Shown: piece after piece, positions 52,181 through 61,523 of the stretch
How positions within the stretch are numbered: position 1 is the first letter of the stretch
How the letters are laid out: each line of letters starts with the position of its first letter
NCBI GenBank assembly: GCA_963749575.1
Contig: CAVVNM010000013.1
Coordinates: 248,001-312,000, forward strand
DNA: 64,000 nucleotides
Direction of reading: 5' to 3'
From: JAMXLO01 sp963749575
GTDB lineage: Bacteria > Pseudomonadota > Alphaproteobacteria > Acetobacterales > Acetobacteraceae
Notes under the pieces: generated by a model
The model's database searches: none
What the model was told of the DNA's origin: nothing
What the model saw: the letters and a program-made list of their open reading frames with translations, nothing else
Position numbers and translations under genes: made by a program

Positions 52181-52879
52181 TTACTCCGTCGGTTCGTGCA
52201 GCCAGCGGGTGACCAGGCCGGCAATCACCGCGCCGACGATCGGCGCGAGCCAGAACAGCCAGAGCTGCGACACGTACTCGCCGCCAGCGAACAGCGCGGG
52301 CCCGGTGCTACGTGCCGGATTGACCGACGTGTTGGTCACCGGGATCGACACCAGATGGATCAGCGTCAGGCCGAGCCCGATCGGAATGCCGGCAAATCCG
52401 ACCGCCGCGCCCTTCGACGTGCAGCCGATGATGATCAACAGGAAGAAGAACGTCATCAGCACTTCCATCAGCAGGCAGGAACCGAGACCGTACTTGCCCG
52501 GGCTTAGGTCGCCGTAGCCGTTTGCTGCGAACCTGCCTGGCGTCCAGCCGGGCATGCCTGATGCGATGTAGTACAGCACCGCCGCGGCCACGATCGCTCC
52601 GATCACCTGTGCGACGACGTACGGAATGACGTCCCCAGCACTGCATCGCTTGCCGGCCCACAAACCGATGGTGACGGCGGGATTGAAATGACCGCCGGAG
52701 ATATGTCCCACCGCATAGGCCATCGTCAGCACGGTCAGACCGAACGCCAACGCAACGCCGAGGAACCCGATCCCGAGTGCGGGTGGAAATACCGCCGCCA
52801 GCACGGCGCTGCCGCAGCCGGCAAAGGTCAGCCAGAAGGTGCCGAAGAACTCGGCACCGGCACGGCGGGTCATGTCCAT
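52181..52879 (-). CDS. aqpZ: Aquaporin Z-type water channel
   Basis: The protein has 232 residues, starting MDMTRRAGAEFFGTFWLTFA. Both NPA motifs are present: GGHFNPAVTIG (NPA 66-68) and SVNPARSTGP (NPA 187-189), with the selectivity-filter arginine straight after the second. Six transmembrane helices are evident. Length matches AqpZ. It lets water cross the inner membrane. It is followed by no same-strand partner and is separated from the desaturase by about 55 bases. Confidence 0.94.
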   Translation of the reverse strand: MDMTRRAGAEFFGTFWLTFAGCGSAVLAAVFPPALGIGFLGVALAFGLTVLTMAYAVGHISGGHFNPAVTIGLWAGKRCSAGDVIPYVVAQVIGAIVAAAVLYYIASGMPGWTPGRFAANGYGDLSPGKYGLGSCLLMEVLMTFFFLLIIIGCTSKGAAVGFAGIPIGLGLTLIHLVSIPVTNTSVNPARSTGPALFAGGEYVSQLWLFWLAPIVGAVIAGLVTRWLHEPTE

Positions 52880-52935
52880 GATCGTTTCCCTCTTATGGTT
52901 GACGGCATCCGGCCAGACCGTTCAGCCGCCTGCAG

Positions 52936-53859
52936 TCATGCCCGATTCGCAAGCTTTTGTATCACACTGGCGTTCCAACGCACATAGCCGCGCTGGACAA
53001 AGCCCAACTTGTCACGGATCAGCGCGTGCGCATCGGCCAGGCGGTGGAATGGGATCGATGGATACAGATGGTGCTCGGCGTGGTACGGCATGTTCCACAT
53101 CAGCAGGCGCACCGCTGCGTTGGTCAGTGTGGTGCGCGTGTTGGTCAGCCCGTTGCGGTCCATCGCGCACCCCGTGTGCTCCGCCAGCACATAGGCGCGC
53201 AGGAATGGCTGGCAGAGGAGCTGCGGCAGGATCCAGTAGACAAACGGCGTCTCCCAGCCAACCAGTATTCCCGACACCAAAGAACCACCGACCATCACCG
53301 CGCTCATCGCCCGCACACTGCGGATGATCGACGGCGCGGCCTGCTGCGACACATATGGATAGCGGCTCAGATCGCCGCGCCAGCAATCGGCGATTACCAA
53401 CAGGCGCAGCCGCCAGTAGGGCGCACCGAATATGCGTCTGACGTAGGCACGCAGATTGTTTGGCACTTCCATGTCAAGTTCGGGATCCTGCCCGGGGATC
53501 TGTGTGTGGCGATGATGGGCGAAGTGGAACGCCGTGTAGAACTGAAGATTGAGCAACGACGGACATGCGGCCAGCCAGCCGACGATCAGGTTCGCCCGGC
53601 GCGAGGCGAATGCAGTCTGGTGCGTCGCCTCGTGCGCCGGCGCAAACAATGCGACCTGCACCAATCCGAACGCCAGCATGGCGGGGACCAAGGCCAAAAA
53701 GCCGGAGCTCGCGACCAGCCAGCCGGTGCCAGCCAGCAATGCAACATGGATGACCAGCCGCCGCGCACCCTGGGCATTGCTGCGCCCGGACAGCGCGCGC
53801 AGTTCGGCAGGGCTGAGGACGCGATCGGAGACCATGCTCATGCTCGGGTAGGTCGGCAA
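52936..53859 (-). CDS. Membrane fatty-acid desaturase family protein
   Basis: The protein has 307 residues. The three histidine boxes of the di-iron membrane desaturases are HEATHQ (H76-H80), HFAHHRHTQ (112-120) and YHAEHHLYP (260-264). Transmembrane helices separate them. It would introduce a double bond or hydroxyl group into a lipid or carotenoid-like chain. Neighbouring genes concern membrane water flux, glycosylation and hopanoids, so a membrane-lipid role is plausible. The exact substrate is not known. Confidence 0.9.
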   Translation of the reverse strand: MPTYPSMSMVSDRVLSPAELRALSGRSNAQGARRLVIHVALLAGTGWLVASSGFLALVPAMLAFGLVQVALFAPAHEATHQTAFASRRANLIVGWLAACPSLLNLQFYTAFHFAHHRHTQIPGQDPELDMEVPNNLRAYVRRIFGAPYWRLRLLVIADCWRGDLSRYPYVSQQAAPSIIRSVRAMSAVMVGGSLVSGILVGWETPFVYWILPQLLCQPFLRAYVLAEHTGCAMDRNGLTNTRTTLTNAAVRLLMWNMPYHAEHHLYPSIPFHRLADAHALIRDKLGFVQRGYVRWNASVIQKLANRA

Positions 53860-53870
53860 GTATTATGCCA

Positions 53871-55259
53871 TCAAGCCGGCGGCGGCCAGCCGCGCAGCCG
53901 CCTCGCCTGGAACACCGCCACTGTTTGCAGCGTGCGTCCGGCATGGCGGATCGACGCATCGGGCAGCCGCTCAATGCTGTCGAACACGGGAGCTAACTCG
54001 GCAGCTGCCCGCTCGCCGTGCTCGGGAGCCAGGATCAGCACGTCGGCACCGATGAAGCGCACCGGCGACCAGGCAAGGCCGAACTGCCGGGCATCGCGGC
54101 TGAGCCCAAGCGTCGTCACCTCGGGACCGAGCGCGTAAGCGATCTTCCCGGCATCGCGCCAGTCCGGCACGCCAACGATCGTGCCGGGTCGCAGCATGCC
54201 GCGGGCGGCAAGTTCGTCGCGCAGCGAGCCCCAATCGACCGCGTCGGCATCGGGGTCGTTGCGCATGACGGCGGCGATGGCAGGATGCATCCAGTCGAAT
54301 CGGACCTGGGTCGCGACCACCGCCATACCGAGAATCACGAAGGTCGCGGTTCCCGCCAGCAGGCGCCAGACCGCCGGCTGATTCAACCGACGAGCGACCG
54401 CGTCACCCAGCAGCGGAAACAGCATCAGATAGCCGGGCGCCGCCCAGTGGAACAGCACCCGCTGACTCGACCAGGCGGAAACCGCCGCGAACACAACAAT
54501 TGGCGGAGCGGCCAGGCAGCACAACAGCCACGACCGCCACTCGGTCGGACCGCGACGCAGCGCCACCATGAACGCCGCCATCATCGGCAGCCAGAGCCAT
54601 GGCAGCACGAACAGCGCCTCGCCGGCCAGCGTAACCAGCGGGGCAAGCAGCCGGAGGTGCGTGCCGGCAGCACGCCCCGCCTGAAAGCTGAACGAGGCCC
54701 AGCCATGCGCTGCATTCGATGCCAGCACCGGCACGAACATCAGCAACGCGACCAAGGCAGCGAGCCATGGTTTCGATGTTGCCAGCCAGTGCCGATGGCG
54801 CGGGCTCGACAGCAGATACAGGACCGCGCCCGCCACAGTCAGAACCGCCGAGTATTTCGACAGCAGTGCCAGACCGGCGCAAATCCCGGCTCCAAGCCAC
54901 CATGCCAGTGCACCGCGCTCCAGCGCGTGCACGAGGCAGAGAGCAGCGCCGAGCAGAGCGCAATCCAACGGCCCGTCGGGCAGCACCCAGGTACCGGTGG
55001 TCACGCCGAACACCGGCGACAGGTTCAGCAGCACTGCCGCCCACAGCCCTGCCTGGGCGTCGGTGATCGCCGCGCCGAGCCGGTACATCAGCCAGGTCGA
55101 TAGCGCGAACAGCGCAATGAACGGCAGGCGCACCACGATGGGCGCCTCGCTGCCGAACAGATGCGCCGCGCCCCAGCTCAGCCACCATGACGCCGGAGGA
55201 TGGTCGTAATATCCGAGGCTCAGCACGCGGCCCGACGCGACCATGTAGCTTTCGTCCAC
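53871..55259 (-). CDS. GT39-like membrane glycosyltransferase (ArnT-type)
   Basis: The open frame from a GTG at 55259 gives 462 residues beginning VDESYMVASGRVLSLGYYDHPP, which is the catalytic loop normally found after the first transmembrane helix. Codons 55260-55332 in the same frame encode the hydrophobic run IVLLLILVGTALRLAFG, so the true protein starts further upstream, overlapping the MetE-like gene's end, but I find no start codon there. Later helices (LAGEALFVLPWLWLPMMAAF; GYLMLFPLLGDAVARRLNQ) and a soluble C-terminus follow. It probably transfers a sugar from a polyprenyl carrier to a periplasmic acceptor. Confidence 0.82.
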   Translation of the reverse strand: MDESYMVASGRVLSLGYYDHPPASWWLSWGAAHLFGSEAPIVVRLPFIALFALSTWLMYRLGAAITDAQAGLWAAVLLNLSPVFGVTTGTWVLPDGPLDCALLGAALCLVHALERGALAWWLGAGICAGLALLSKYSAVLTVAGAVLYLLSSPRHRHWLATSKPWLAALVALLMFVPVLASNAAHGWASFSFQAGRAAGTHLRLLAPLVTLAGEALFVLPWLWLPMMAAFMVALRRGPTEWRSWLLCCLAAPPIVVFAAVSAWSSQRVLFHWAAPGYLMLFPLLGDAVARRLNQPAVWRLLAGTATFVILGMAVVATQVRFDWMHPAIAAVMRNDPDADAVDWGSLRDELAARGMLRPGTIVGVPDWRDAGKIAYALGPEVTTLGLSRDARQFGLAWSPVRFIGADVLILAPEHGERAAAELAPVFDSIERLPDASIRHAGRTLQTVAVFQARRLRGWPPPA

Positions 55260-55332
55260 GCCAAGCCCCAGCGCCGCGCCGAACGCCAGGCGCAGCGCTG
55301 TCCCGACGAGGATCAGCAGCAGGACGATGGTG

Positions 55333-56478
55333 CTAGACGCCGCCCCACACCTCGCGCGCCACCTCGATGCAGAGGCGCAGCTTCGCCCACTGCTCCTCCT
55401 CGGTCAGCGTGTTGCCTTCCTCGGTGCTGGCAAAACCGCATTGCGGCGACAGCGCAAGCTGTTCGAGCGGCAGGTATCTCGCCGCCTGGTCGATTCGTCG
55501 CTTCAGCTCGTCCTTGCTCTCCAGCGCGCCCGATTTGCTGGTCACCAGCCCGAGCACCACCACCTTATGCCCGCGCGGCACGAAGCGCAGCGGCTCGAAA
55601 CCGCCGGCGCGATCGCTGTCATACTCCATGAAATACGCATCGGAATTGATCTGGTTGAACAGCACCTCGGCCACCGGCTCGTAGCCGCCGGAAGCGACCC
55701 AATGCGAGCGGAAATTGCCGCGGCAGAGATGCATGCTGATCACCATGTCATCCGGCCGTCCCTCGATCGCGCGGTTCAGCATGCCGGCGTAGATCGCCAG
55801 CAGGTTCTCGACATGCTCGCCACGTGCCTTCAGTCCGGCGATCTGCTCCGGATCGCACAGATAAGCGATGTTTACCTCGTCGAGCTGCAGATACCGGCAG
55901 CCTGCCGCGCCGAACGCCGCCACTGCCTTGCTGTACGCCTCGCCGAGGTCCGCGAAGAACCCATCCATATCCGGATAGGTCTTCGCGTCGATCGCGCGGC
56001 GTCCGCCGCGGAAATGCACCACCGACGGTGACGGAATGGTCATCTTCGGCACTGCGCTCTTCACGTGGTCGGCGACGAACCGGAAGTCGTCCAGCATGAC
56101 AGGCTTGGTCCAGCCGATTCGCCTGGTAACGCGCAGTGCATGCTGGATTGGCACCCCGCCCTTGAACTGTATCTTCTCCTCCGGCTCATAGAGCTCGACA
56201 CCGTCCAGGCCCGAAACAAAATCGTAGTGCCAGTAGGCACGCCGGTACTCGCCATCGGTCGCAGCGCGCAGCCCAAGATCCTCCTGCTTGCGAATCGCCG
56301 CCGCGATGCAGCGATCCTCGACCTCGCGCAGCGCGTCGGCAGACAGCGTCCCTGCCTTGCGTGCCGCGCGTGCCTCGGCCAACTCGCGAGGACGCAGCAG
56401 GCTGCCCACGTGGTCGGCACGGAACGGCGGCAGGCTGCGAGGCCCGACATGGACCTGCGTGGCACCCGACGTGGACAT
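55333..56478 (-). CDS. MetE-like vitamin-B12-independent methionine synthase family protein
   Basis: The protein has 381 residues, starting MSTSGATQVHVGPRSLPPFR. It matches the C-terminal catalytic half of MetE, as in the YxjG/YxjH group: FRADHVGSLLRPRELAEARA, AATDGEYRRAYWHYDFVSGL, YLQLDEVNIAYLCDPEQ, the zinc-ligand segment MHLCRGNFRS and LALSPQCGFASTEEGNTLT. It probably transfers a methyl group to homocysteine or a related thiol. Length is normal for the short form. Confidence 0.92.
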   Translation of the reverse strand: MSTSGATQVHVGPRSLPPFRADHVGSLLRPRELAEARAARKAGTLSADALREVEDRCIAAAIRKQEDLGLRAATDGEYRRAYWHYDFVSGLDGVELYEPEEKIQFKGGVPIQHALRVTRRIGWTKPVMLDDFRFVADHVKSAVPKMTIPSPSVVHFRGGRRAIDAKTYPDMDGFFADLGEAYSKAVAAFGAAGCRYLQLDEVNIAYLCDPEQIAGLKARGEHVENLLAIYAGMLNRAIEGRPDDMVISMHLCRGNFRSHWVASGGYEPVAEVLFNQINSDAYFMEYDSDRAGGFEPLRFVPRGHKVVVLGLVTSKSGALESKDELKRRIDQAARYLPLEQLALSPQCGFASTEEGNTLTEEEQWAKLRLCIEVAREVWGGV

Positions 56479-56627
56479 TGGAACGCCCTCCTGAATTGCC
56501 CACCGTATGTCCTAGCGCCTGGGCAAGCGCATGAAAACCGCCAATGGTGCCATGGACCGCGGGCGCCCGAACGACTATCACACGCCGCCCGCCTCCGCCG
56601 GGCCGACACACTGACACGACCCGGACG

Positions 56628-59219
56628 ATGTTCAACCGCCTGATAGTCGGATTGGCCGAATTCAGCCGTCGCCGCGCACTCGCTGTGGCGCTGGGCGGCC
56701 TGTTGCTGGCGGTGCTGTCCGCCTTCTATGCAGTAGCCCACCTGGATGTCACCACGGACACTGACCGCATGTTCTCCAGCAGCCTGCCGTGGCGGCAGCA
56801 GGCCGAAGAGCTGAACAAGGATTTCCCGCAGTTCAACGGCCTCCTGGTGGCGGTGATCGATGCCCGTGAGCCGGAGCAGGCGGACGCCACTGCCGCCGCG
56901 CTGGCCGATGCGTTGGCAAAGGATCACGCGCATTTCATCTCGGTCCGCCGGCCAGATGCATCGCCCTTCCTGCGCAAGGAGGGGCTGCTGTTCCTCGACA
57001 CGAAACAATTGACCGACCTGATGGACCGTACCATCGATGCGCAACCGTTTCTCGGCCAGCTGGTTGCCGATCCCACCGCGCGCGGACTGTTCTCCGCGCT
57101 TTCGCTGCTCGGCATGGGCGTAACCAAGGGCGACGTCGATCTCGGACCCTATCTCGCGTCGCTCGAGGCATTTCACCAGGCGATAGCAGATGCCCTGTCG
57201 GGTCATCCACGCCCGCTGTCGTGGCAGGCGCTGCTGGGCGGCAGCGAAATCAACGATCTTGCCGGCAAATATACCTTCGTACTGGTGCAGCCGAAGCTCG
57301 ACTTCGGCGCATTGCAACCTGGCGGCGAAGCAACCGCGGCGATGCGCACCGTCATTGCCGGCCTGGAGTTCGTGAAGTCGGGCGCCGCGCGCGCGCGCAT
57401 CACCGGCCAGGTCGCATTGGCGGATGAGGAGTTTGCCTCCGTCGTGCAAGGCGCGGTGGTCGGCCTGATCGGCAGCGTCGTGCTCATCACGCTTTGGCTA
57501 TTTCTCGCCGTCCAGACCTGGCGTCTGATCTTGCCGATCCTGGCCACACTCGGACTCGGTCTGACGCTGACATTGCTGTTCGCCTCGGTCGCGGTTGGCA
57601 CACTCAACCTGGTGTCGGTGGGATTCGGTATCCTGTTCGTCGGGATCGCGGTGGACTTCGCCATCCAGTTCTCGGTGCGCTATCGCGAACGGCGCTTCGA
57701 ATATCCCGACCCAGCCGAGGCGATGCGACAGAACGCAGAACGCACCGGCGTTCAGATCCTGGTTGCCGCAGTGGCGACGTCGGCCGGCTTTCTCGGCTTC
57801 GTGCCGACGGATTTTTCCGGCGTGGCGGAACTTGGCCTGATCGCTGGCGTCGGCATGCTGATTGCCTTCGTCTGCACGCTGGGTTTCCTCCCCGCGATTA
57901 TCACGCTGTGCCGTCCGCGCGGTGAGGAGGCGGTGGTCGGCTTCTCGTGGCTGGCACCGTTCGATCCGATCTTTGCGCGGCATCGCCGGCCGATTCTTGC
58001 GGTATGCGTGGCGCTTGCAGTACTCGCGCTCGCGGTTTCGCCACGGCTCGAATTCGATTCCGACCCGCTGCATACCAAGAACCCGAACACCGAGGCGATG
58101 CGCACGCTGTATGACCTGATGGACAATCCGGTCACCAATCCGTACAGCATCAGCCTCATCGAGCCGACCGTCGCGGCCGCTGAGGCGCTGAAGGCGAAAC
58201 TCGTGAAGCTGCCCACCGTGTCGAAGGTGATCGACATCCAGAGCTTCGTACCGGATGACCAGCAGGCGAAGCTCGCGATCATCGCTGACGCCAATTCGAT
58301 CCTGACGCCAACGCTGCTGCCGCACGCACCGGCCGCGCCGATCACGCCCGATCAGATCCGGCTGGCGGCGAAGACTGCGCTGGCGCAGATCGATCCGGCA
58401 TTGGCCAAGTTGCCGCGGGACCATCCGCTTGCCGCGATCGCCGCCGACCTGCACGGGCTGCTGACCGCGAACGACAATGTCCTGTTTGCCACTGATCGTG
58501 CGCTGACGCGCTTCCTGCCGGACCAACTGGACCGGCTGCGCACTGTGTTGAACGCTGAGCCGGTGACGCTCGCCTCGATTCCACCCGATGTTGCGCGCGA
58601 CTGGCGGCTGTCCGACGGCCGTGCGCGTGTGCAGATTCTGTCCACACCGCAGGCGCGCACCAGCGAGGGGCTGCAGCGGTTCGTCGACGAGGTGACACAG
58701 ATCGCGCCGAACGCGGGTGGTTCGGCGGTGACCATAGAAGCGACCAGCGACACCATCGTCAGCGCCTTCCGCAACGCGGCGCTGATCGCGATCGTATCGA
58801 TCACGGTTATCCTGCTGCTGGCGCTGCGGCGGGTGCTGGATGTCGGCCTTGTGCTCGCACCGCTGATTCTGTCGGCGCTGCTGACGCTGCTTGTGGCAGT
58901 GCTGCTGCCGCTGCCGCTCAACTTCGCCAACATCATCGCGCTGCCGCTGCTGCTCGGCGTCGGAGTCTCGTTCAACATCTACTTCGTAATGAACTGGCGG
59001 GCCGGGCGGCGCGCGATCCTCGGATCGGCGACTGCGCGAGCCATAGTGTTCTCGGCACTGACCACCGGAACAGCGTTCGGATCGCTCGCGCTGTCCGAGC
59101 ATCCCGGCACCGCGAGCATGGGACGGCTGTTGCTGATCAGCCTGGCCTGCACGTTGCTCGCGAGTCTGGTGTTCATCCCGGCGCTGCTGTCGAGCGTGCA
59201 TGCGCGAACCAGACGTTAA
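56628..59219 (+). CDS. hpnN: Hopanoid-associated RND/MMPL transporter HpnN
   Basis: The protein has 863 residues from the ATG at 56628 (MFNRLIVGLAEFSRRRALAV). It has the two-repeat MMPL layout: a helix at residues 15-32, a large periplasmic domain with DVTTDTDRMFSSSLPWRQQAEEL, five helices including SVGFGILFVGIAVDFAIQFSVRYRE, then a second repeat that ends FANIIALPLLLGVGVSFNIYFVMNW. This signature fits HpnN, which moves hopanoids to the outer membrane. Other hpn genes are not in the window. Confidence 0.88.
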   Translation: MFNRLIVGLAEFSRRRALAVALGGLLLAVLSAFYAVAHLDVTTDTDRMFSSSLPWRQQAEELNKDFPQFNGLLVAVIDAREPEQADATAAALADALAKDHAHFISVRRPDASPFLRKEGLLFLDTKQLTDLMDRTIDAQPFLGQLVADPTARGLFSALSLLGMGVTKGDVDLGPYLASLEAFHQAIADALSGHPRPLSWQALLGGSEINDLAGKYTFVLVQPKLDFGALQPGGEATAAMRTVIAGLEFVKSGAARARITGQVALADEEFASVVQGAVVGLIGSVVLITLWLFLAVQTWRLILPILATLGLGLTLTLLFASVAVGTLNLVSVGFGILFVGIAVDFAIQFSVRYRERRFEYPDPAEAMRQNAERTGVQILVAAVATSAGFLGFVPTDFSGVAELGLIAGVGMLIAFVCTLGFLPAIITLCRPRGEEAVVGFSWLAPFDPIFARHRRPILAVCVALAVLALAVSPRLEFDSDPLHTKNPNTEAMRTLYDLMDNPVTNPYSISLIEPTVAAAEALKAKLVKLPTVSKVIDIQSFVPDDQQAKLAIIADANSILTPTLLPHAPAAPITPDQIRLAAKTALAQIDPALAKLPRDHPLAAIAADLHGLLTANDNVLFATDRALTRFLPDQLDRLRTVLNAEPVTLASIPPDVARDWRLSDGRARVQILSTPQARTSEGLQRFVDEVTQIAPNAGGSAVTIEATSDTIVSAFRNAALIAIVSITVILLLALRRVLDVGLVLAPLILSALLTLLVAVLLPLPLNFANIIALPLLLGVGVSFNIYFVMNWRAGRRAILGSATARAIVFSALTTGTAFGSLALSEHPGTASMGRLLLISLACTLLASLVFIPALLSSVHARTRR

Positions 59220-59242
59220 CCGCTCGAGCCGATACTGGGGTT

Positions 59243-59584
59243 ATGCGTATCATGCTTGCGGCGTTGCTGCTGGCTATTGCGTTGAATTACGCTGCCGCCC
59301 AGCCAGCGGATTGTCCCACCGAGGCGGCGACCGGCCCGATGCTGCCGCTGGCGCTGGACCTGGCAGGCAAGAGGAACGGCGTGCCCCCCGGCACGACCGG
59401 GCAGGCCTATGTCGCTGTCCCGTTGACGCCACCCGGCATCGCATGTCGCGACGCGCTGCCACCGCCGACCGATGTCCTGCACGGCGAGCCGGGCGATCTG
59501 CTGCGCGGGCCCGGGACGCCGCAGCGTGAAGGTCGAATTGCGATGATGGCGCTGGCGTCAGCACCACACGACCTTGTGACATGA
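59243..59584 (+). CDS. Small secreted protein of unknown function
   Basis: The protein has 113 residues, starting MRIMLAALLLAIALNYAAAQ. A Sec signal is cleaved probably after YAAA. The mature protein is Pro-rich with cysteines (C24, C69), TTGQAYVAVPLTPPG and DVLHGEPGDLLRG. I do not recognise it. It begins 23 bases after hpnN on the same strand and could share its transcript. Confidence 0.65.
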   Translation: MRIMLAALLLAIALNYAAAQPADCPTEAATGPMLPLALDLAGKRNGVPPGTTGQAYVAVPLTPPGIACRDALPPPTDVLHGEPGDLLRGPGTPQREGRIAMMALASAPHDLVT

Positions 59585-59657
59585 CAACGGTTGCCCAGTA
59601 CATCTTCGCATGCCCAATTGCGCGACTGAATCGTGCTGCTGGTGAGGATGCCTGCCC

Positions 59658-59807
59658 ATGCGCCTGTTTCCTCTGCTGTTGCCGCTGTTACTCGGCGGCT
59701 GTCTCAGCTTCAGCAGTAGCAATCCCCCACCTCCATCGCACACCACTGTTGTCTTGCCGCCGGGGACGACCGTCGTGTGCCCCAATGGCTCGCAACCGCC
59801 TTGCTGA
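59658..59807 (+). CDS. Short 49-residue lipoprotein
   Basis: The ATG at 59658 opens MRLFPLLLPLLLGGCLSFSS. LLGGC is a clear lipobox. The mature peptide is SNPPPPSHTTVVLPPGTTVV followed by CPNGSQPPC, a repetitive VxLPPGTTVVCP pattern with two more cysteines. It is too small to have an enzymatic role and may be an envelope spacer peptide. It ends next to the convergent DUF2459 gene. Confidence 0.7.
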   Translation: MRLFPLLLPLLLGGCLSFSSSNPPPPSHTTVVLPPGTTVVCPNGSQPPC

Positions 59808-60395
59808 TTATTTTGTCGGGCGCGTCTGCATCGCCGCGATCCGCGCCACTTGTTGCATGACCTGACCGGCGAACAGCACGTGCGTCTGCATTGGCAGGCC
59901 GCCGTCGCGCAACACCAGCGCCGTCCAGGTATTGCAGGTGTGGAACGCGTCGTAGGTTTCCCGCGAAGCATAGAACACACTGCCGATGTACGGACCGTCG
60001 GCTAGCCGCACCACCGATCCGTCGGGCGTCTTTTCCAGATCGTTCCAAAGTCGCATGGCAATTCGCTCGACGCCACTCGTTGACAGGTGCAGCGTTACCA
60101 CTGTCTCGTCCGCGAACGCCTCCGTCGGTGCCGCGCGCAGCGCGGTCATCAGGATCGCGCTCCTGCTTGGCAACAATGCTGTCAGCATCTCGGCGACGTC
60201 TGCGTCGCCGGCCAAGTAGAACTGCCGTTCGCCGAAGCCGAACACCATGTAGCGGACGCCGGGAAAGTCGCTTTCCAATGATACCAGCGGGCCGATCGGC
60301 CCGGCCACTGCCAGGCCGATATCGGTGTGCCAGCCTCGACCCACGACGTAGATCGTGGCCTCACCGTTGGGTACTGGCGGGTCTGTCGGAAGCAT
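59808..60395 (-). CDS. DUF2459-family lipoprotein-like protein
   Basis: From the ATG at 60395 it has 195 residues. The frame upstream of that ATG encodes VVALLAGWLAGCAML, a lipobox, so the natural start probably lies a few codons further upstream in or beyond the TonB-like gene's end; no clean start codon is visible. DUF2459 features are IYVVGRGWHTDIGLAVAG, MVFGFGERQFYLAGD, and the TYDAFHTCNTWTALVLRDGGL segment with a conserved cysteine and asparagine. The function is unknown. Confidence 0.8.
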   Translation of the reverse strand: MLPTDPPVPNGEATIYVVGRGWHTDIGLAVAGPIGPLVSLESDFPGVRYMVFGFGERQFYLAGDADVAEMLTALLPSRSAILMTALRAAPTEAFADETVVTLHLSTSGVERIAMRLWNDLEKTPDGSVVRLADGPYIGSVFYASRETYDAFHTCNTWTALVLRDGGLPMQTHVLFAGQVMQQVARIAAMQTRPTK

Positions 60396-60441
60396 GGCAC
60401 AGCCGGCGAGCCAGCCGGCCAGCAGCGCAACTACTGCGCTC

Positions 60442-61413
60442 TCATCGCGAGCGGATCAGGATGTAATGCATGGTGAAGTTGAAGGTGATCGGCTCGGTTG
60501 CGTCGTGCAGCGGCGGCAGGTTGGCGTCGCGGAACAGGCCCATCAGCGCCATGTCGAGCCACTGCGATCCGGAACGCCACTTCATCTCGACCGAGGCCAC
60601 GTGACCGTTCGGATTGGCGACGACCTGCACCATGACGTCGCCGTCCTCGCCGTTCATCGCCGCCTGCGAGGGATAGTAGGCGTGCGTCCGCACCCAGTGC
60701 GCTGAGTTCGTTGCGCCAGTCCGGACCAACATTCACACCGGCGACTCGCGAGAACGGCGAGATGTCGGTGGCGCCCTGGCGCGGCGCGAGCGAGAAGTCC
60801 AGCGTGGCCGGCGCTGCCCGCGAGGTCGTGCGCATTTGCGGGCGGGCAGGTGGTAGCGGCTGGCTGAACGAGAAGTTCATCGGCGTCGGGAACGGCTGCG
60901 GCCGGGACGGCGCGATTGATGGCGGCGGCTTCGCGGACCTCGGTGCGGGCGGTGTTGGTCGCGGGATCACCATGGCGAGCGGTGGCAGTGGCCTCGGCGC
61001 GGGGACTTCAACGGTCGCCGCAGGCGCCGGCGGTTCCGGTGGCACGGGTATCGGAGCGGGCGCCGGTGCTGCCGCCGGCGGGACGGGTGGTGGCGGTGCA
61101 ACCGCAAGTGGGGGTACCGGGTAGCGGCGGTGGTGATGGCGCTGGCGGCTCGGTTGGCGCGGCGACGTTCAGTTGCGGGTGCGGCAGCGCCGGTCCTTCC
61201 GGCTTGCCACCCTCGAAACACCATCGCGACTGTGGAGGGTGGCGGCAATTCCTCTTCCGGTCGGTCGTAGCGCACTGTCGCCACCAGGAGCAGCAGCAGT
61301 GTCAGGTGCAGCCATAGCGAAATGAGCAGCACCGGCGCCAGCCGCCGCCCGCGGCGGCGCGATATGAGCCACGGACGCTGGGCGCCTGCTAGAGGTATGA
61401 TTGCCTGATCCAA
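60442..61413 (-). CDS. TonB-like energy-transducer protein (two frameshifts)
   Basis: A TTG at 61413 with GGAAGCGG upstream opens MDQAIIPLAGAQRPWLISRR. A single transmembrane helix follows (LAPVLLISLWLHLTLLLLLVAT). A proline-rich linker continues in a second frame (PPEPPAPAATVEVPAPRPLPP). The C-terminal domain (GPDWRNELSA, then in a third frame HWVRTHAYYPSQAAMNGEDG, DVMVQVVANPNGHVASVEMK) ends YILIRSR. The two shifts cancel in length (972 bases, 3n). It would couple the proton motive force to outer-membrane receptors if intact. Confidence 0.78.
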
Positions 61414-61523
61414 GTCCGCTTCCGAGGGCCGAGTTCGCGCCGATGCAATGTGATGCGCCGATCTTACAGGATGCCGCTCGCACCTGTGGACATGGCGACC
61501 TGTGTTCGAACCGGAATTCCGAC

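Noticed and set aside
57498..59201. 567-codon open frame antisense to hpnN
   Set aside because: Low-complexity Arg/Gln-rich translation without homology pattern; hpnN is unmistakable on the other strand.
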